A DNA stretch of 64,000 bases, from assembly GCF_008801925.2 (NCBI RefSeq), contig NZ_CP062806.1, forward strand, positions 62,001 through 126,000, read 5' to 3'. How positions within the stretch are numbered: the first letter of the stretch is position 1; each line of letters begins with the position of its first letter. The stretch is from Cupriavidus basilensis (GTDB taxonomy: Bacteria > Pseudomonadota > Gammaproteobacteria > Burkholderiales > Burkholderiaceae). Shown piece after piece: positions 34,342 through 41,971 of the stretch. The position numbers and the translations under genes were made by a program. Under the pieces are notes generated by a model. That model was given only the letters and a program-made list of their open reading frames with translations. It was not told where the DNA came from and did no database searches.

Positions 34342-34605
34342 TCAGTTGTCCGTCGGCGAGCGGTTGGTGGGAACCGGTGCAAAGTCGAAATGGGCGGCAG
34401 CATATACGGCATTGCACGCCCATACTTCTTCCCCGTCCTTATAGAAGGTGACCCATTTGCCGTCGCTGACGCATTGGGCGCCGGGAAAAACCTCCTCATG
34501 GCCGTTTGGACCGTCCAGCGGGAAGGGCGCGTGGGGCGTGGCCCAGTAGTGGCCGTTCAGTAAGGCCGTGATCGATTTTCGGGGCATTCTCTTCAGTACT
34601 GCCAT
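34342..34605 (-). CDS. Small hypothetical protein
   Basis: An 87-residue soluble protein with protein-like composition: LLNGHYWATPHAPFPLDGPN, EEVFPGAQCVSDGKWVTFY and EEVWACNAVYAAAHFDF. No family recognised. It may start at the second Met (residue 7). Flanked by non-coding sequence on both sides. Confidence 0.45.
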   Translation of the reverse strand: MAVLKRMPRKSITALLNGHYWATPHAPFPLDGPNGHEEVFPGAQCVSDGKWVTFYKDGEEVWACNAVYAAAHFDFAPVPTNRSPTDN

Positions 34606-34743
34606 GCGGTGTCACACAACGAGCGATCCAACCCGCCGCGGCGAACCGGATTGTGTCAATCCCGCAACGGCGTGGCACCGTCCCGGGACATCCTCGTGTA
34701 GCCTCACTGCCAATTACCTCCTGCTATACGGTGCAAGTTCGCT

Positions 34744-34998
34744 ATGGCGCAATACTTCCAAATTGCAACCCGAGCCGTCGGCGTCGGCGCCGTCCTTGTG
34801 ATCGTCGCCGTTGCCTCCCGGCAAGTGTATCTGCGGGTCACTGCCGAGGCTGGCATTGCCGGCGGTGAAGAGGATCCCGCGGCAACGATGTTGATCCGAT
34901 GCGAGGCCATGCACAGCCGACTGCAGAGTCGGCATATTTCCGAAGACGCTGCGGATTCTGACGAGGCGACGCGCGCCCGGCGGTGTATGGAGTCCTGA
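34744..34998 (+). CDS. Small hypothetical membrane protein
   Basis: 84 residues. An N-terminal hydrophobic segment (VGVGAVLVIVAVASRQVYL) is followed by an acidic and basic tail with two Cys. No Shine-Dalgarno stands out. Function unknown, and the call rests on composition only. Confidence 0.4.
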   Translation: MAQYFQIATRAVGVGAVLVIVAVASRQVYLRVTAEAGIAGGEEDPAATMLIRCEAMHSRLQSRHISEDAADSDEATRARRCMES

Positions 34999-35087
34999 GC
35001 TCGCAGCAAACCTAAGCAGTCTGCAGTTCACGCTCCGTGTGTGACGCTAGCGGTCCATCCCGCGCGCCAGCCCTGGTTCCATTTAAC

Positions 35088-35118
35088 TCCGGAATCACGG
35101 TCGGCACGTATGTGGCCG
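35088..35118 (+). repeat. Dispersed repeat, copy 1
   Basis: Twenty bases beginning TCCGGAATCACGG, followed by a near-match to TGTGGCCG, are the same as at 53208-53238 in the same orientation. It is probably the end of an IS21-like or other element that was lost. Confidence 0.5.
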
Positions 35119-35201
35119 ATTACGTCCAGCGGATAGTGCAGGCGCTTGAGCACCTTCGCTACGCCAGCGGGCAGCGCATTTTTCGCAGATGCCTTCTTTG
35201 A

Positions 35202-35828
35202 TCAGAAATTGTACGAGAGCTTGCCCTTGGCCTCTACAATCAGCTTCGTGGCAAGCATCTCGTCAATGACACCCGAGATATCCTTGTCCTTCAGCTTCAA
35301 GTGCTCCATCGCCTTGAGATGCTTGACCAAGGTCGCGCGCTTGCCCGGCCGTGCTGTCTTTGGTGACCGGCCCAAGATCTCGCGTACCTTGATAGTCGCG
35401 GCGAAGGCCGCGCCAATATCAATGCCATCAGAGGCTTGCACGGAAACACTGTTCTTCGTCTTCGCAGGCGGTGGTACTTCCGAAAGCGATTCAATCCGCT
35501 TGCAAGGCATGCCGCCGCTGGCGATATGAACAATGAGCGGGTCGTAACCCTTGTCCTTCGACAGGACGAAAACGGGGCCGCGCTCGCCACGCTCGGCAAG
35601 TCGTCCCAGCTCGAAGGCGATGTGGAAATCCAGTGCATTGCGACCGCTGCCGCTGGCTCGGATCCATTGTGCCGGCGGCTCAAGTGCCTGGCCTGCGATC
35701 ACCAGATCCAGAGAAATGGACTTTTGGCTGGCGCCGGCGAAGACAATCAGGCGGGCTCCCCCAGGCACCGCAGCCGGTGCGAGCTGCTGGATGTTCTCCA
35801 TGTCGACGAGAATGATCGGGCCGGGCAT
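35202..35828 (-). CDS. PIN/NYN-like ribonuclease-fold protein
   Basis: A 208-residue protein. The N-terminal PIN-like domain has IILVDMENIQQLAP (first Asp), GSGRNALDFHIAFELGRLAE (second acidic cluster) and VFVLSKDKGYDPLIVH (third Asp), a plausible metal-dependent RNase site. The C-terminal 70 residues (RATLVKHLKAMEHLKLKDKD, ISGVIDEMLATKLIVEA) resemble a winged-helix/OST-HTH-like region. It is the last gene of a five-gene minus-strand group. Confidence 0.75.
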   Translation of the reverse strand: MPGPIILVDMENIQQLAPAAVPGGARLIVFAGASQKSISLDLVIAGQALEPPAQWIRASGSGRNALDFHIAFELGRLAERGERGPVFVLSKDKGYDPLIVHIASGGMPCKRIESLSEVPPPAKTKNSVSVQASDGIDIGAAFAATIKVREILGRSPKTARPGKRATLVKHLKAMEHLKLKDKDISGVIDEMLATKLIVEAKGKLSYNF

Positions 35829-35844
35829 CTTTCTGTCCGTTTCG

Positions 35845-36036
35845 TTAGCGCGGGTCTCGGATCACTACAAATCCGGGATCGCAGTGATCGCGGCCGGCGT
35901 CCTTGGCTTCCTCTTCGGTGTCGAACGTGCTCGCATCGACCAAGTTAGCCGTGTAGCCAACGTCGCCATCCTTTGGGCAGAGATAGCCGTCTCCGCTGCG
36001 GACAATCCAGCCGCGCTGTTTGCTTGTCGCTTTCAT
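35845..36036 (-). CDS. Small hypothetical protein
   Basis: 63 residues from MKATSKQRGWIVRSGDG, with DGYLCPKDGDVGYTANLVDA and FDTEEEAKDAGRDHCDPGF. It looks like a compact beta-rich fold of unknown function. The frame extends 18 codons upstream into the DUF4337 gene, but the internal ATG follows that gene by 7 bases and fits better. Part of the PIN/DUF4337 group. Confidence 0.55.
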   Translation of the reverse strand: MKATSKQRGWIVRSGDGYLCPKDGDVGYTANLVDASTFDTEEEAKDAGRDHCDPGFVVIRDPR

Positions 36037-36043
36037 CTTTTTC

Positions 36044-36616
36044 CTAGATGTGGAGCATTGAAAGGATAGCCAGCACACCGCCAATCGCACCTACCCCGTA
36101 CGATGCCACCTGCAACCATCGGCGCCGCGTGAGCAGCGTGATTGCCGCCAAGGCTATAGAAACCTGAACTGCTACGACGGCTTGTGCCCAGCGGTGATGA
36201 TGGTGGACAGCATTCTCACTGGCCTCGTCAGCGTCCCTAGCCGCTCGCTCTTGCGCCTCTGCCTTCTGCCGGATTTGCTCCTTCTCCGCCCCGTAGCGCA
36301 GCGCCTCCCGATTGGCGGCGGCTTGATCCACGCCGGGCAGCTGTGCCATCAGTTCAGCAATCGCTTGCTTCTGTCCCTTCGCTTGGTAGTAGGCCCATTG
36401 GTTGGCTGCTTCGGTCTTGTGAATAGCGGCCTCATTCTTCAGAAGCAGCGCTTCGTTTTGGGTCGCCCCGCCCTGATAGCCGAAAACCGCGCCAGCCGTC
36501 GACAGGATCGCTGTCATCACCGCAATACGTCCCGAAAAACTGTCGGCATGACCGATTTCCGCCGCGTGCTCAATCGCGTGGTCGTGGGCACCGTGTACGT
36601 GAAATCCCTCTGACAT
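36044..36616 (-). CDS. DUF4337 membrane protein
   Basis: A 190-residue protein. A first membrane segment (SGRIAVMTAILSTAGAVFGY) is followed by the typical DUF4337 helical region (QNEALLLKNEAAIHKTEAAN, QWAYYQAKGQKQAIAEL) and two C-terminal membrane segments (AVVAVQVSIALAAITLL and VASYGVGAIGGVLAILSML). The function of the family is unknown. Confidence 0.85.
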   Translation of the reverse strand: MSEGFHVHGAHDHAIEHAAEIGHADSFSGRIAVMTAILSTAGAVFGYQGGATQNEALLLKNEAAIHKTEAANQWAYYQAKGQKQAIAELMAQLPGVDQAAANREALRYGAEKEQIRQKAEAQERAARDADEASENAVHHHHRWAQAVVAVQVSIALAAITLLTRRRWLQVASYGVGAIGGVLAILSMLHI

Positions 36617-36628
36617 TGTTATTCCGCT

Positions 36629-36805
36629 TCAAAACAGCTGCTTGACGGCCCAAACGCCCAAAATGAGCACGATGGCGATGACAATGACGCCTACCAAACC
36701 GTGACCACGCATCAGAGCGCCGACCGTGTGGTTGGTCGCGCTGCGTACCACGGCGCCGGCTGCCTGGTCCACAATAGACGTATGGCTATGTGCAAGAATT
36801 TTCAT
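36629..36805 (-). CDS. Small single-span membrane protein
   Basis: 58 residues: MKILAHSHTSIVDQAAGAVV, then a hydrophobic C-terminal span (GVIVIAIVLILGVWAV) ending KQLF. It is too short for most annotation cut-offs. It sits 12 bases before the DUF4337 start on the same strand, so it is probably co-expressed. Confidence 0.6.
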   Translation of the reverse strand: MKILAHSHTSIVDQAAGAVVRSATNHTVGALMRGHGLVGVIVIAIVLILGVWAVKQLF

Positions 36806-36848
36806 GCTTTTCCTACATGAGATCGATGTTCAGTTGGAATCCAATCTT

Positions 36849-37091
36849 TCAAACCTCAGGACCAAATGCCGGCTTGGCATACCTGTTGAGAATGGGAGCG
36901 AACATCACCCCATTCTCAGTACGCAGCTCTACCGCGCCGTGCTTCAGCAGGTATGCAAACTCGGCCGCCGAAACGACGTTCTCGTCCGTAACATACTGAA
37001 CACCAGCCTTGTTCCAGCCGTTGCTAACCAACTTGACAAGAATCGCCTTGGAGGCGGCATCAAGCGGCGCAGATGAAATCTGCAGGCTCAT
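36849..37091 (-). CDS. Small hypothetical protein
   Basis: An 80-residue soluble protein: SLQISSAPLDAASKAILVKL, VQYVTDENVVSAAEFAYLLK and FAPILNRYAKPAFGPEV. No family recognised. It has AAAGGACGA before the ATG and is the first gene of the PIN/DUF4337 group. Confidence 0.55.
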   Translation of the reverse strand: MSLQISSAPLDAASKAILVKLVSNGWNKAGVQYVTDENVVSAAEFAYLLKHGAVELRTENGVMFAPILNRYAKPAFGPEV

Positions 37092-37176
37092 CGTTCGTCC
37101 TTTCTAGTCGATCACTGCCGCACACCCGTCTGCTGGGGCGCCAGCTACTCCATCACGGCGATCACCTTTCCGTTAT

Positions 37177-37548
37177 CTAGTGCGCGAGCACCGCGCCAAG
37201 ATTGAGTTCATCGGCAATTTTCTTCAATCGCTTGTCGCGCGTCCAGATGGTGATGCCTGGTTGTAGGCGCGCGGACGCCAACAGTGACGTGTCGACATAT
37301 CCGATTCCACGATTGAACAAACCTTCGCGCTCGATCAGATAAAAGGTCTCCTCCGGCGTTGCAACTAGCGCGCGCGGCAGATCGAGCAACGCGCCAAGCA
37401 CGACGTCACGGTCACGCAGACTACCGAGCGAAATCTCGCCTATCACATATGGATGAGCCAGCACACGCTCCTCGGCAAGCAGGCTAATCAGCATAGGATC
37501 AGAAGCGTTGATGTGGTCAATCCAGACCGACGTGTCGACAAGAATCAT
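37177..37548 (-). CDS. vapC: VapC toxin (PIN-domain ribonuclease)
   Basis: A 123-residue PIN protein with the acidic catalytic set: LVDTSVWIDH (first Asp), GEISLGSL (Glu), and GIGYVDTSLLASARL with a later Asp in IWTRDKRLKKIADEL. It is a site-specific RNase held by VapB. Its ATG overlaps the VapB stop by four bases, so the two are coupled. Confidence 0.92.
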   Translation of the reverse strand: MILVDTSVWIDHINASDPMLISLLAEERVLAHPYVIGEISLGSLRDRDVVLGALLDLPRALVATPEETFYLIEREGLFNRGIGYVDTSLLASARLQPGITIWTRDKRLKKIADELNLGAVLAH

Positions 37549-37742
37549 TCGACGACCTGCCGGCGACGCGGCGCCCCCTTGATGCCCGGTTGGCTACCGC
37601 CAAGATTCGCGAGTCGTTTCGCGGCTTCACGCTGGATCAAGGCCTTTAGTGCTTCGCGCACAAGTGCCGTTTTTTCCTCCAGGCCCGTATAGGCTTGAGC
37701 CTTGGCGATCAAGTCGTCATCAAGCGCAATAGTCGTACGCAT
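37545..37742 (-). CDS. vapB: VapB antitoxin
   Basis: A 65-residue protein from MRTTIALDDDLIAKAQAYTG, a ribbon-helix-helix DNA-binding start, followed by EEKTALVREALKALIQREAA and a basic C-terminus that should wrap VapC. The frame extends 8 codons upstream, but the RHH pattern begins here. It represses the vapBC promoter (family knowledge). Confidence 0.9.
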   Translation of the reverse strand: MRTTIALDDDLIAKAQAYTGLEEKTALVREALKALIQREAAKRLANLGGSQPGIKGAPRRRQVVE

Positions 37743-38163
37743 GGGAACCTCCGTAAGTATCGGCACAAATTATAGCATCGGTTGATGCTTATAATAGTGC
37801 ATTCCGTCATGTCGTAGTTGGAGAGCGCGCCAAAACGGGGGCAAACGACCGGACAAGCGCTGAGAGGCCAATGAGCCACCTCAAATGCGCGCCGGCTCCG
37901 GTCGTATGTTGAACGATGGTATCCCTCCATCGCCGGAGAGGTAGACCACCGCCTTACTGCTTAGTCACCCCCGGTTTGGCGCGGTCTCCCGGACGCGCTA
38001 AAGGGGGTAATCGTACTTTTCGTGCAAAATCTGGCGGTTTCCCCGAAAGCCTTTGTCGACAACACTTTCCGACAAGCCCACACCTGTTGGCCGCTGCGAA
38101 TGAGAGGAGGGCGTAACATAACTGCCCGCGATTCGGATCGCGCCATCTCGATGGGGGCAAGAG
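37743..38163. other. Gap holding a Tn3-type terminal repeat
   Basis: About 420 bases. From 38004 the sequence GGGGTAATCGTACTTTTCG closely matches the ends of the Tn3-type relic at 56864 and 63233. The Tn3-type tnpA fragment starts 160 bases further on. Nothing else is recognised. Confidence 0.55.
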
Positions 38164-38560
38164 ATGCCGGGCTTGGGATTTCGCTATGTGGGAAGTGACC
38201 GGTTGCCGATGCGGCTGTTGGAATTCGATGTGGAACTGTATTTCGCGCTGACCGACAGCGACGTCGCGGCGATCATTGAGCGCTTTCGGAAAGACGCTCT
38301 ACGACCACCTGATCTGGGCCTGCGGGTATTTGGGCTTGAAGTCAATTGGCCCGGACCAGTGGGCAGACCTCGAAGCATGGCATGGATGCACCAGGATGCC
38401 ACGGAATCGCTCACGCTCGACGAACTGCTCCAGCACGCGAACTGTTGGCTGTATGAACGAAGGATTCTGATTCCCGCCGACCGGACATTGAGGGATCTCG
38501 GACGATCTGTCTGGGCTGAGATCGAGTGCAACACGCTCGCCCTGATCCGCAATGTCCCTT
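38164..38560 (+). pseudogene. Tn3-family transposase, N-terminal (DUF4158) remnant
   Basis: Reads FELYFALTDSD-like sequence in VELYFALTDSDVAAIIERFR, then (shifted frame, about 38290-38370) LYDHLIWACGYLGLKSIGPD, then back to ATESLTLDELLQHANCWLYE and RRILIPADRTLRDLGRSVWA. This is the N-terminal DUF4158 region of Tn3-type transposases, with internal deletion and frameshifts. A matching terminal repeat lies at 38004. Confidence 0.8.
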
Positions 38561-38985
38561 TGCACGCTACGCCGATGATGCGGCGGTTCACTGCCGCACG
38601 GAGGCACAGGCGAGGGCCGTGATGCAAGCCATTGCTTCACGGCTGGGCGAATGTGGGCTGACCATGCATCCGGAGAAGTCGAAGATCGTGTACTGCAAGG
38701 ACAGCAACCGTAGAAGGCGTATCCGAACGTGCAGTTTACGTTTCTGGGCTTTACGTTCCGGCCCAGGGAAGCGCAGAGCCAGCAGGGCCGGCGCTTTACC
38801 AGTTTCCTGCCGGCGGTAAGCGGCGAGGCGCTCAAGCGGATGCGTGCGGTAGTGCGGGGGTGGCAGTGGTCGCGCCGAAGTCCAGCGACGTTGGCTGAGC
38901 TTGCGGAGCAATCCAATTCGGTCATCCGCGGTTGGTGAACCTACTATGGCGCTTTCTATCGGCGGGCGATGCGCGGTTTGTTCCG
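38560..38985 (+). pseudogene. Group II intron reverse transcriptase, C-terminal remnant
   Basis: Reads YADDAAVHCRTEAQARAVMQ (the RT active site YADD), LGECGLTMHPEKSKIVYCKD, then after a frameshift at about 38720 NVQFTFLGFTFRPREAQ and ALKRMRAVVRGW. At 38936 a Trp codon in SVIRGWW is TGA, and TYYGAFYRRAMRGLF follows. The intron's RNA domains V/VI are not visible; the remnant runs directly into the KfrA copy D start. Confidence 0.85.
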
Positions 38986-38986
38986 C

Positions 38987-40023
38987 ATGACTGCCAGCCC
39001 TGAATCCACGTCTCCCGGCGCCGCCCTGCAGGCCACGCTCGCCGCCGACGTGGGAACCCTGCGTGCACAGTTCCCCGAGACGCGCGCGCTCTACCGCGAG
39101 GTCTGTGGCTTGCTGTTCTTCCGCTACGGGATCACGCCCACCGCCAACAAGCTCTACGGCCTGGTGCGCAAGGGCAGCATGGGCACGCCCACCGAGGTGC
39201 TGGCGCAGTTCTGGGGGGACCTGCGCGACAAGATGCGCGTGACCATTGAACAGCCCGGTCTGCCGGATGCGCTCAAGGCGATCGCGGCCGACGTCGTGCA
39301 GTCGATATGGCGGCCGCCAACGAGGCGGTCGCCGGCGAACTGGCCGCCTTGCGCGCCGAAGCGCGGCTGCAGGCGAGCGAGGCGGAGGCGCAGCGCGACC
39401 AGGCGCGGGCGGCGGTGGCGGTGGCCGAGCAGGAGACAGCCGCTGTACAGGCCGAGCGCGACGCCGTCCAGCGCGCACGCGCGGTGCTGCAAGGCGAATT
39501 GGAAGCCGAGCGCCAGGCCCACGCGGCCGCGCGGGCGCGTCAGGAGGAGGGCGTGCGTCAGGTCGAGGCGCTCGAGCGGCAGTTGCTGGAGCTGCGTACC
39601 CAATTCTCGACGGACCTGGAGCGCACCCGCGAGCAGGTCGCCGTCGAGCAGGAGCGGGCCAGCGCCACCGAGCGCCGTGCGCTGCGCGAGATCGACCAGG
39701 AGCGCACGCTGCGCCAGAAGGCCGAGCAGGCGGCGGCGGACCTGCGCGCCGAGCAGGCGCGGTCGCAGGACGCCGCCGTGGCCAGTGCCGAGGCACGGGC
39801 AAGGCAGCACGCCGAGCGCGACACGCTCCGCCTACAACTGGCGCAGGCGCAACAGGCGCTGGCGGATGGGCAGGCGGCGCAAGATGAGCTGCTGGCACAA
39901 CTGGAAATGGCACTGCGGCGCCCCGAGCGGGCCGATGCGCAAGCCGCCGCGACGCGCCGCCTGGTATCGCCCAGGCGGCGGGCGCCGGTGACGCGCACCA
40001 AGTTCAAGCCCGGGCCGGTCTAA
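38987..40023 (+). pseudogene. KfrA-like gene, copy D (single-base deletion)
   Basis: It starts MTASPESTSPGAALQATLAA and keeps the whole DNA-binding domain (FPETRALYREVCGLLFFRYG, ITPTANKLYGLVRKGSMGTP). At about 39311 one base is missing relative to copy A (tggcaggccgcc became tggcggccgcc), so the frame breaks. The rest of the coiled coil and tail (AANEAVAGELAALRAEARLQ to TRTKFKPGPV) is intact in the next frame. A truncated 110-residue DNA-binding protein could still be made. Confidence 0.88.
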
Positions 40024-40049
40024 GGGAGCGCCCGAGGGCGAGGGTGGGA

Positions 40050-40086
40050 TTTGTCCACCGCGCCACGAGATAAGCCTGTGGACAAA
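40050..40086. repeat. Inverted repeat after KfrA copy D
   Basis: TTTGTCCAC (40050-40058) and GTGGACAAA (40078-40086) form a perfect 9-bp inverted repeat. It is the same element, in longer form, as that after copy A; the arms differ by one base from a DnaA box (TGTGGATAA). Confidence 0.55.
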
Positions 40087-40316
40087 CCGCGCGGGGACGG
40101 CGGCCAAATAGGGCGCGGCCTTCCTTACGAGGAAATGTGGCGTTCCCGACTGCCGCCGTGCTCCCCCAAGGAGCCCTGGGATGTACTCAGTGCCCGCCAC
40201 GTCAGCGCTCCATCGCGACAGACTCGCTTCGCCCTCTAGCATATGCTGCAAGATATACATAATGAGCGGCGAAACCGTGCAGATATGGCCCAAACTCCAC
40301 AAATTAGCGACCTTGA

Positions 40317-40332
40317 CTATAATCGACTATAG
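40317..40332. promoter_or_regulatory. Inverted repeat before the ATPase gene
   Basis: CTATA-N6-TATAG lies 36 bases before the ATG at 40369, overlapping the probable promoter. It is a candidate operator for this ATPase or a neighbour. Confidence 0.35.
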
Positions 40333-40368
40333 TTTGGTCTAATCGAACATATTCTAGGGAGCGTGCGG

Positions 40369-41523
40369 ATGGAAGTTTTCAAACGAGAGGCACTAGCAAC
40401 AGAGTTGGCCACCAAAATTCTGACGGTCTCACCGACTTCCGCGTCCAGTTCCGGCCTTTTTCTGGCGGCGCCAAGACGAACCGGCAAGTCGACCTTCTTA
40501 AGGGAGGATCTGCGGCCGGCGTTGGAGAACCTCGGTGCCCTTGTAGTCTATGCCGATCTGTGGGAAGACCGCCGAGCTGACCCAGGAGAGGTCATTGTCG
40601 GGGCCGTGCGGGCCGAGCTCGCGAGCCATGAAGGCGTCATTAAGCGACTCGCTCGCTCTGCCGGAATGGAGAAAGTCGCGGTTGGCGGGATGTCGTTCTC
40701 CCTTGATCGGGTTGGCCTTGGCGAAGGGATTTCTCTGTCGGCGGCACTTGCCGCCCTATCGGATGATGCGGGCAAGCCCATTGTGCTGGTAATCGACGAA
40801 GCGCAGCAAGCGATTGTCAGTGAGAAGGGGAACGACGCCCTGTTCGCGTTAAAGGCCGCGCGGGATGAACTGAATAGCAGCAGACATAAGGGTCTGCGAA
40901 TCGTCGCGACGGGCTCCAATCGTGACAAGCTGGCCATGCTTCGCAATAGCCGAGACCAGGCGTTCTACGGAGCTCCCCTCGTCAACTTCCCGGCGCTGGA
41001 CATGGCCTATGTCCAATGGTTCTGTGATCGACTTGACTTGGGAGCCAAACTCGACCCGGCAGAGGTGTTCGAGCTGTTCAAGCGAGCCGCTTTCCGCCCG
41101 GAACTGTTGGGTGCCGCGGCTGACGCGCTTCGGTTTGAATTCGGACTTCCGGCAGGAGACATCCCCGCAAGATTTGCGGCCGCGGTTGAAGAGCAGATCG
41201 CGGTCAGCAACACCGAACAGATGCGCGTGGTTCACAGTCTGACGCCGCTTCAATCCACAGTTCTTCGAGTCATGGCCGTTCGGGGGAGCAATTACGCGCC
41301 GTTCGAGGCAGCCACCATGGAGGCGTATGACGCCGTCTTGAAGGCGATTGACCCGGGCGCCGACGCGAGAGTCGATGTTTCGAATGTCCAGCAGGCGCTT
41401 TCTGCGCTCCAGGACAAAGCGCTTGTATGGCGGGCAGCGCGCGGCGTCTACGCGCTCGAGGAGACCGGATTGGCGAGTCTGATGCAGCAGGAGGGAATGC
41501 TGAAGCCAGTGCCGGCGGCATAG
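40369..41523 (+). CDS. AAA/STAND-like ATPase, paralogue 1
   Basis: A 384-residue protein. Walker A is LAAPRRTGKSTFLREDL (residues about 28-44), Walker B is IVLVIDEAQQAI, and a sensor-like IVATGSNRDKLAML follows. The C-terminal 150 residues are helical with a winged-helix look (LTPLQSTVLRVMAVRGSNYA, VSNVQQALSALQDKALVWRA). It is of the ATP-binding type seen in archaeal/bacterial COG1672-like ATPases; the biological role is unknown. AGGGAG upstream supports the ATG at 40369 over the GTG at 40363. A paralogue lies at 53360. Confidence 0.8.
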   Translation: MEVFKREALATELATKILTVSPTSASSSGLFLAAPRRTGKSTFLREDLRPALENLGALVVYADLWEDRRADPGEVIVGAVRAELASHEGVIKRLARSAGMEKVAVGGMSFSLDRVGLGEGISLSAALAALSDDAGKPIVLVIDEAQQAIVSEKGNDALFALKAARDELNSSRHKGLRIVATGSNRDKLAMLRNSRDQAFYGAPLVNFPALDMAYVQWFCDRLDLGAKLDPAEVFELFKRAAFRPELLGAAADALRFEFGLPAGDIPARFAAAVEEQIAVSNTEQMRVVHSLTPLQSTVLRVMAVRGSNYAPFEAATMEAYDAVLKAIDPGADARVDVSNVQQALSALQDKALVWRAARGVYALEETGLASLMQQEGMLKPVPAA

Positions 41524-41971
41524 GGGGCATGCCGGGATAAAGCCGGAAATGACACATAAGGCTGGAAGTAATAAAGAACGCGACTTTTATGTGCGCGACG
41601 GGTCGGCCGTTCGAGCGCTCGCTCTAGCGCAGCGAGCCACGTTGCCCCGCTTCGTCCGCGTCTCATATTCGGGTGATTCCGAATCCCGGCCGACAGCGCC
41701 GCAGCCTATTCCACTTCAATATCAGAGGTGGGTTGCGCTTGTGATAGCGAATTGCTCGCATCTTGGCAATCCCCGTATCATCGAAGGCCGCACGGCGGCC
41801 CACCCTCCCTCACTGCGACACAACCGCATTACGTACCGCGCTTGAAATGCACATCGGGCACGGCCTTTCCCGGTAACCCGTACCCGGCCATCCAGCCAAC
41901 GATCGCCGCTATCCGACTCAAGAACCCCGCACAGTTGCCGATAGCCGATGCACTGCATCGGGAGGTTCGCA
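41524..41971. other. Gap before the large lipoprotein gene
   Basis: About 450 bases. Short frames occur on both strands, but none looks protein-like. It should include the lipoprotein promoter; TGCATCGGGAGG at 41951 ends in the Shine-Dalgarno. Confidence 0.4.

Noticed and set aside
38588..39913. Minus-strand frame of 441 codons opposite kfrA copy D
   Set aside because: Proline/arginine/alanine-rich composition with no motifs; it is antisense to clear reverse transcriptase and KfrA homology.
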